DNA of 64,000 nucleotides from Tsukamurella sp. 1534. Its GTDB lineage: Bacteria; Actinomycetota; Actinomycetes; Mycobacteriales; Mycobacteriaceae. Made by a program: the position numbers and the translations under genes. The stretch is taken from NCBI RefSeq assembly GCF_000312385.1, contig NZ_HE997628.1, forward strand, positions 578,843-642,842, written 5' to 3'. The notes beneath the pieces are model-generated. The model ran no database searches, had not been told where the DNA came from, and saw nothing but the letters and a program-made list of their open reading frames with translations. This document shows positions 59,717-64,000 of this stretch, in pieces (position 1 is the first letter of the stretch; each line of letters opens with the position of its first letter).

Positions 59717-61195
59717 TCAGCAGGAGACGGGTTCCGGGGCGGTGCGGCGCTCCCGCAGCACGATCGCCGCCGCCACCGCGGTGGCCACGAGCAGTACGCC
59801 GGACACGCCGACGGTGGTGCTCACGGCGTCCACCCAGGCCGAGCGTGCGGTGTCGGCGAGCGACGCACCGTCGAACCCGCCCTGCGCATCGGCGCGTTCC
59901 AGCGTCTCGCCGAGCGTGCGCGACATGCCGTCCCGGCTCGTGAAGACCGCGGTGGCCACCGAACCCAGCACGGCCAGTCCGAGCGCCGTGCCCAGCTCGA
60001 AGCTCATCTCGGAGATGGCCGAGGCCTGGCCCGCGCGCTCGGGCGGCGCCGCCGCCAGGGCGGTCTCGGAGACGAAGGTGAACAGGGTGCCGTACCCGGC
60101 GCCCGCGATGACGGTGCCCAGGACGTACAGCCACGCGGGCCCGTCGATACCGAGCCCGACGAGGAGGAACTGGCCGGCCGCAGCGAGGAGCAGCGCGACC
60201 ACGAACGTGGCACGACGCCCGAGGTACCGAGTGATCCACGGTGCGCGCATCGAGAAGTACGCCACCACGGCGGCGGCCGGAAGCCCGAGCAGGGCCGCGG
60301 CCAGGACGTCGAAACCCACCACCGACTGCAGGTAGATCCCCGCGAGGTAGGACATCGACCCCAGCGTGGACAGCGCCACGATGGTGCCCGAGATGGCCAT
60401 GGCGAACGTCCGGTTCCGGAACAGGTCGAACGGGATCAACGGGTGCGCGGCGCGGCGCTGCTGGGTGATGAAGGCGCACAGCATCGCTGCGCCGGCCACC
60501 GCGGCGACCACGGTGGTGGCGGTGATCCCGTGCCCCGCCGCGGTCTTCACGGCGTACACGAGCGGGAAGATCGCGGCCATCGAGAGCGCGACCCCGAGCA
60601 GGTCGAACCGGGCCGACGTGCGCGAGCGGTACTCGTCGATCAGCAGCGGGCCCGCCACCAGGAACGCGAGGAACACCGGTGCGTTGATGAGGAACACCGA
60701 GCCCCACCAGAAGTGGTGCAGCAGGACTCCGCCCAGGACCGGGCCCACCGCCATGCCGAACGAGAACGCGGCGGTCCAGATGCCGACGGCGATTCCGCGG
60801 GCCTTCGCGTCGTGGAAGGTGTTCGCGATGAGCGCCAGGCTCGCCGGGAGCAGCGTGGCGCCTCCGATGCCCATGAGGGCGCGCGCAGCGATGAGCAGGG
60901 CGGGCGTGGGTGCGAACGCGGCGAACACCGACGCGATCCCGAACAGCGCGGCGCCCCACGTCATGAGGCGTCGCCTGCCCCACCGGTCGCCCAGATTGCC
61001 CATGGTGATCAGCAACCCGGCCAACATGAACGGGTAGATGTCGAGCACCCACAGCTGCTGCTCGGGCGTCGGTCGCAGCGCGGCCGTCAGGTGCGGCATC
61101 GCGAGATACAGCACGGAGGCGTCCATCGAGACCAGGAACACGGGTAGCAGCAGTGCGGCGAGTCCGGCCCAGGCGCGGCGCGGGGTGGTCGACAC
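59717..61195 (-). CDS. MFS drug transporter, DHA2 (14-helix) family
   Basis: The 492-residue, 14-helix major facilitator has motif A GNLGDRWGRRRLMTWGAALF and motif C-type GMAVGPVLGGVLLHHFWWGS, diagnostic for drug/proton antiporters such as EmrB, Jef or SmvA-like pumps. The N-terminus LLLPVFLVSMDASVLYLAMP is the DHA2 start (motif D1). The GTG at 61195 follows AAGGAG. It is divergent from a TetR repressor, with two operator copies between. It likely exports a toxic compound that the TetR protein senses. Confidence 0.92.
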   Translation of the reverse strand: MSTTPRRAWAGLAALLLPVFLVSMDASVLYLAMPHLTAALRPTPEQQLWVLDIYPFMLAGLLITMGNLGDRWGRRRLMTWGAALFGIASVFAAFAPTPALLIAARALMGIGGATLLPASLALIANTFHDAKARGIAVGIWTAAFSFGMAVGPVLGGVLLHHFWWGSVFLINAPVFLAFLVAGPLLIDEYRSRTSARFDLLGVALSMAAIFPLVYAVKTAAGHGITATTVVAAVAGAAMLCAFITQQRRAAHPLIPFDLFRNRTFAMAISGTIVALSTLGSMSYLAGIYLQSVVGFDVLAAALLGLPAAAVVAYFSMRAPWITRYLGRRATFVVALLLAAAGQFLLVGLGIDGPAWLYVLGTVIAGAGYGTLFTFVSETALAAAPPERAGQASAISEMSFELGTALGLAVLGSVATAVFTSRDGMSRTLGETLERADAQGGFDGASLADTARSAWVDAVSTTVGVSGVLLVATAVAAAIVLRERRTAPEPVSC

Positions 61196-61233
61196 GGTCG
61201 TCTCTCCTTGGGAACACAGTGATGGAGCGCAGC

Positions 61234-61248
61234 GCGTACGGCGTACGC
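61234..61248. promoter_or_regulatory. TetR operator copy 1 (MFS/tetR intergenic)
   Basis: GCGTAC-GGC-GTACGC is a perfect 6-3-6 inverted repeat. With copy 2 at 61256-61274 it shares a GTAC-N3-GTAC core, the centres lying 24 bases apart. This copy lies closer to the MFS start and probably controls it. Confidence 0.65.
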
Positions 61249-61255
61249 AGCGGGC

Positions 61256-61274
61256 GTGAGTACACTGTACGCAC
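61256..61274. promoter_or_regulatory. TetR operator copy 2 (MFS/tetR intergenic)
   Basis: GTGaGTAC-ACT-GTACgCAC is a 19-base inverted repeat with one mismatched pair. It has the same GTAC-N3-GTAC core as copy 1 and lies closer to the tetR start, so it probably mediates autoregulation. Confidence 0.65.
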
Positions 61275-61309
61275 GACGATCGGGCGAGGTCAACGGAGAA
61301 GGAGCGCAC

Positions 61310-61972
61310 GTGGCCGAGAGCACCCTCACGCGGGAGGCGATCATCGCCGAAGCGGTCCGCCTGGCCGACGAGGGCGGGCTGGAGAAGGTGTCCATGCGGC
61401 GGATCGCCGACGCGCTCGGCACCGGCGCCATGTCCCTGTACCGCCACGTCCCGGACAAGGATGCGCTGATCGGCGAGATGGCCGCCACGGCCGGTGCCGA
61501 TTACCTGTACCCCGAGGAACTGCGCGGCGATCCGGACTGGCGGCGCCGCGTGCACATCGTCGCGGAGACGGACATGCGCCTGTATCTGCGTCACCCGTGG
61601 GTGTTGTTGGCGCACACGGTGCCCCGTGCGTCGATGTCCAGCTCCTCGGTCACCTGCTTCGAATGGATGGTGGAAGCGCTCACGCACCTCACCGGGGCCG
61701 TCGACGAGTCCGCCGAACTGGGACTGCACGTCTGGAACTTCGTGCAGGGCGCGGGCCTCGGGGCCGTGGGCAGCAGGCTGCTCGTCCCCGGGGCCTCGCC
61801 CGACGGGGCCGGATTCATCGCCGGCCTCGCGGACAATCCCCTCATCGAGGACCTGCCGCTCCTCCGCGCGCTGTCCGAACGCCCGCACCCCGACCTGGGG
61901 GCCGCGATGCCGCTCTTGCACTCCGGCATCGACGCCCTGTGCGATGGGTTCGCCGCGCGCTACGATCGCTGA
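61310..61972 (+). CDS. TetR-family regulator of the MFS pump
   Basis: The 220-residue regulator has the helix-turn-helix at residues 8-54 (IIAEAVRLADEGGLEKVSMR, RIADALGTGAMSLYRHVPDK), of the TetR/TetR_C subgroup (ALGTGAMSLYRHV is typical), and a larger ligand-binding half. The GTG at 61310 is placed 5 bases after AAGGAG; the longer frame upstream starts inside operator copy 2 and is rejected. It should repress the divergent drug pump until the drug binds. Confidence 0.92.
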   Translation: MAESTLTREAIIAEAVRLADEGGLEKVSMRRIADALGTGAMSLYRHVPDKDALIGEMAATAGADYLYPEELRGDPDWRRRVHIVAETDMRLYLRHPWVLLAHTVPRASMSSSSVTCFEWMVEALTHLTGAVDESAELGLHVWNFVQGAGLGAVGSRLLVPGASPDGAGFIAGLADNPLIEDLPLLRALSERPHPDLGAAMPLLHSGIDALCDGFAARYDR

Positions 61973-62028
61973 ACCTTTCCTGCGGCGTTCAGGGCACTGC
62001 AACCACCGGTTAAACCCGGTGCGACAGC

Positions 62029-63834
62029 GTGGCGCGCGTGAGCTTCGCATCGAGTCGGCGGGCGTTCCTCAGGGCGGCGATCGCGTCGGGAGTGGGGGTG
62101 GGCATGGGAGCGTTGCCGGATTCGCTGACCGCGGCCCTCGCCGAGCCGGCGCCGCCCGGCGGGCTGGGCGAACTCCGGCACGTGATCTTCCTGATGCAGG
62201 AGAACCGATCCTTCGATCACTATTTCGGAACGCTGCGGGGCGTACGGGGCTTCGCCGACCCCGGGGCGATGCGGCTGCGCGGCGGGCGCAGCGTGTTCGA
62301 GCAGCCGACCCGGTCCGGGCTCGCGGTGCAGCCCTTCGGTGTTCGCGGGGCCGCGCAGCGTCAGGACATGGACGCCGAGAACATCGACGCGCTCGACCAC
62401 ACCTGGGAGGGCGGCCAGGCCGCGCTGGCGGGTGGCTGGAACGACGGGTGGATCCGCGCCAAGACCGATTCGACGATGGCCTACTACGACCGCGCCGACC
62501 TCCCGTTCCACTACGCACTCGCCGACACCTTCACGATCTGCGACCACTACTTCTGTTCGGCGCCCACGTCGACCTCGCCGAACCGCAACTTCTTCTTCTC
62601 CGGCACCACCGGATTCGAGCCGCGCACCGGCGAACGCGCCGTGGGCAACGACGCGTACGACGAGGGGCACCCCGGATACGACTGGCCCTGCATCGGCGAG
62701 ATACTGCAGGGCGCCGGCGTCGACTGGCGGGTGTACCAGGAATGGGACACCTTCACCGACAACAACATCGAGTACTTCCGCAGATTCAAGAAGGTCTCCG
62801 CCGCGGTGTTCGGCAGCATCGAGGCAGGTCCGGAGAAGTTCTACCAGGCGCTGCGCGACCTCCCGGCCGACGAGGCGCGGCGCCGTTCCGACGAGATCGA
62901 CGCCCGCGCACGCGCGCTGCCGCAGCCCGACCGGGACCTGTTCTTCCGCGGGCTGCGGCGCACCGCGACAGGCACCCTCACCGACCGCATCGCCGCCGAC
63001 GTCCGGGCCGGCACCCTGCCGACCGTCAGTTACGTCGTCGCGTCGGAACGGGAATCCGAGCACCCCAGCGGATCCTCGCCCCGCGCATCGGCGAACCTCG
63101 TGCACCGCATCCTCACCGCCCTCGGCGACGCACCGGACGTGTGGCGGCGCACGGCCCTGTTCCTCACCTACGACGAGAACGACGGCTACTTCGACCACGT
63201 TCCGCCACCGCGGCCCCCGCGTGAACAGACCGACGAATGGGTCGGCGACCTGCCCCTCGGGCTCGGCAACCGGGTACCCATGACGGTCGTCTCCCCGTGG
63301 ACCGTCGGCGGATTCGTGGCCTCGGAGACGTTCGACCACACCTCGAATCTGCGCTTCCTCGAGCGCTGGCTCGGCATCGAGGTCCCCGCGATCTCCCCGT
63401 GGCGACGAACGGTCGCAGGGGATCTCACCAGCGTCTTCGACTTCCGTACACCACGTTCGCCGGCGACCCCGCCTCGCCCCGCAGCGACCGGGGCGCTCGT
63501 TCCCCGTTGGAAGCCGCACGCCCCCGGCGCCGGCGGGATGCCCGCTCAGGAGCCCGGCATCCGGCCGTCGCGCCTGGTTCCGTACCGTCCCGACGCGCAC
63601 GCCGAGGCGGCCGCCGGAGTGCTCCGGGTGCGGCTCACCAACTCCGGGCCGCGGAGCGCACACTTCACCGTGTTCCCCTACCACGCACCGGATACGGAGC
63701 CGATGCACGCCGATGTGCTCGGCTCCCAGGACATCGCCGTACCCGCCCCGGGAGGGCGCTTCGACGTCGCTGTCCACGGCCCGACGGGGGAGCGGTGGCA
63801 CTTCCTCAGCGAGGCGAACGCAGCCGCCGGATGA
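62029..63834 (+). CDS. Tat-exported phospholipase C/phosphoesterase-family protein
   Basis: The 601-residue protein has a twin-arginine signal (SSRRAFLRAAIASGVGVGMG). The phosphoesterase domain contains IFLMQENRSFDHYFGTLRGV near residue 55, the metal/nucleophile region, CDHYFCSAPTSTSPNRNFFF near 182, and LFLTYDENDGYFDHVPPP near 385. The C-terminal 110 residues resemble the DUF756 beta domain of bacterial phospholipases C. Mycobacterial PlcA-D share this layout and cleave phosphatidylcholine or sphingomyelin. GTG at 62038 is an alternative start. Its 3' end overlaps the next, convergent gene by 29 bases. Confidence 0.9.
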   Translation: MARVSFASSRRAFLRAAIASGVGVGMGALPDSLTAALAEPAPPGGLGELRHVIFLMQENRSFDHYFGTLRGVRGFADPGAMRLRGGRSVFEQPTRSGLAVQPFGVRGAAQRQDMDAENIDALDHTWEGGQAALAGGWNDGWIRAKTDSTMAYYDRADLPFHYALADTFTICDHYFCSAPTSTSPNRNFFFSGTTGFEPRTGERAVGNDAYDEGHPGYDWPCIGEILQGAGVDWRVYQEWDTFTDNNIEYFRRFKKVSAAVFGSIEAGPEKFYQALRDLPADEARRRSDEIDARARALPQPDRDLFFRGLRRTATGTLTDRIAADVRAGTLPTVSYVVASERESEHPSGSSPRASANLVHRILTALGDAPDVWRRTALFLTYDENDGYFDHVPPPRPPREQTDEWVGDLPLGLGNRVPMTVVSPWTVGGFVASETFDHTSNLRFLERWLGIEVPAISPWRRTVAGDLTSVFDFRTPRSPATPPRPAATGALVPRWKPHAPGAGGMPAQEPGIRPSRLVPYRPDAHAEAAAGVLRVRLTNSGPRSAHFTVFPYHAPDTEPMHADVLGSQDIAVPAPGGRFDVAVHGPTGERWHFLSEANAAAG

Positions 63835-64000
63835 ACGCCGCGGTGTGGGCGATCCGCGTGTCCTGGTCACCCGCCAACCGTGACAACGCCGAATCCGCCG
63901 CGGCACCCGGGATCTCAGCCACAGCCTGCACCACCCGCTGGCGCACGGCGTAGTCGACGGCGGCATCGAACGCCGCCGTCAGAGCGTCCACGATCGTCTC
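63806..64000 (-). CDS. HEAT-repeat-like protein (3' part)
   Basis: The frame stays open to the window edge, giving the last 64 residues of a gene whose start is beyond 64000. The visible part has two helical pairs, AVDYAVRQRVVQAVAEIPGA and DSALSRLAGDQDTRIAHTAA, with the pattern of HEAT/PBS-lyase repeats like those in the flavoprotein at 10600. The full domain content and function are unknown. It is convergent with the phospholipase gene. Confidence 0.6.
   Translation of the reverse strand, partial: ETIVDALTAAFDAAVDYAVRQRVVQAVAEIPGAAADSALSRLAGDQDTRIAHTAAFIRRLRSPR

Overview
The window is chromosomal DNA of a high-GC, mycolic-acid-type actinobacterium (Mycobacteriales). Tsukamurella or a close relative is my best guess, not proven. 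The supporting signs are very high GC with GTG/TTG starts, a SufRBDCSUT operon, the gene set lgt-pyk-tesB-pdtaR known from Mycobacterium (Rv1614-Rv1626 region), LGFP-repeat and LppP/LprE-type exported proteins, a KasA/B-type ketosynthase, a mycobacterial-type Tat phospholipase C, and KstR-like operators. I see no phage, insertion sequence, CRISPR array or rRNA. There is one tRNA gene.

Layout. 1-5961: iron-sulfur assembly operon (sufR 3' end, sufB, D, C, S, U and a SufT-like DUF59 gene), tightly coupled by start/stop overlaps. 6104-10548: small stress-type genes, including an ECF42 sigma factor with its DGPF/YCII partner and a good candidate autoregulated promoter, two exported proteins and a deazaflavin-type oxidoreductase. 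10600-17236: a six-gene minus-strand operon made of a GntR regulator, a two-cluster ferredoxin, an SsuABC/TauABC-like ABC importer and an AprA-like flavoprotein with a HEAT-repeat tail. This is the most unusual system in the window. 17434-23589: DJ-1/GlxA pair, MarR-GNAT fusion, methyltransferase/VOC/RHH cluster, an acyl-CoA synthetase and a MarR gene broken by an amber codon. 23719-30441: acyl-CoA dehydrogenase behind a perfect palindrome, lectin-LysM protein, thioredoxin, lycopene cyclase, a two-component system and a membrane glycosyltransferase. 30466-41309: housekeeping block (lgt, pyk, tesB, a one-chain ECF transporter, rhomboid, CtaG-like protein, pdtaR). 41364-48135: tRNA, cytochrome P450, ketosynthase, PF10118 protein and TetR. 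48263-51932: ethanolamine uptake and ammonia-lyase operon. 51979-64000: mixed accessory genes (methyltransferase/AraC, VOC, LppP-like protein, xi-type GST, MerR/old yellow enzyme, APH, MFS/TetR pair with two operators, phospholipase C) and the end of a HEAT-repeat gene running off the window.

How the parts work together. The suf genes build Fe-S clusters that ferredoxin-type proteins such as the one at 16251 need. The 10.6-17.2 kb operon looks like uptake of an organic, possibly sulfur-containing, ligand followed by flavin/Fe-S redox chemistry; its substrate cannot be read from sequence. The acyl-CoA synthetase, the acyl-CoA dehydrogenase, TesB, the ketosynthase and the P450 point to active lipid turnover. 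Two of these loci carry AGAAC-N2-GTTCT operators. Many small regulator/target pairs have visible palindromes in their promoters, and those sites are listed as features.

Limits. Everything here is read by eye. Family names come from motifs and remembered family architecture, with no database search. Start codons were chosen from ribosome-binding sites, gene overlaps and family N-termini.
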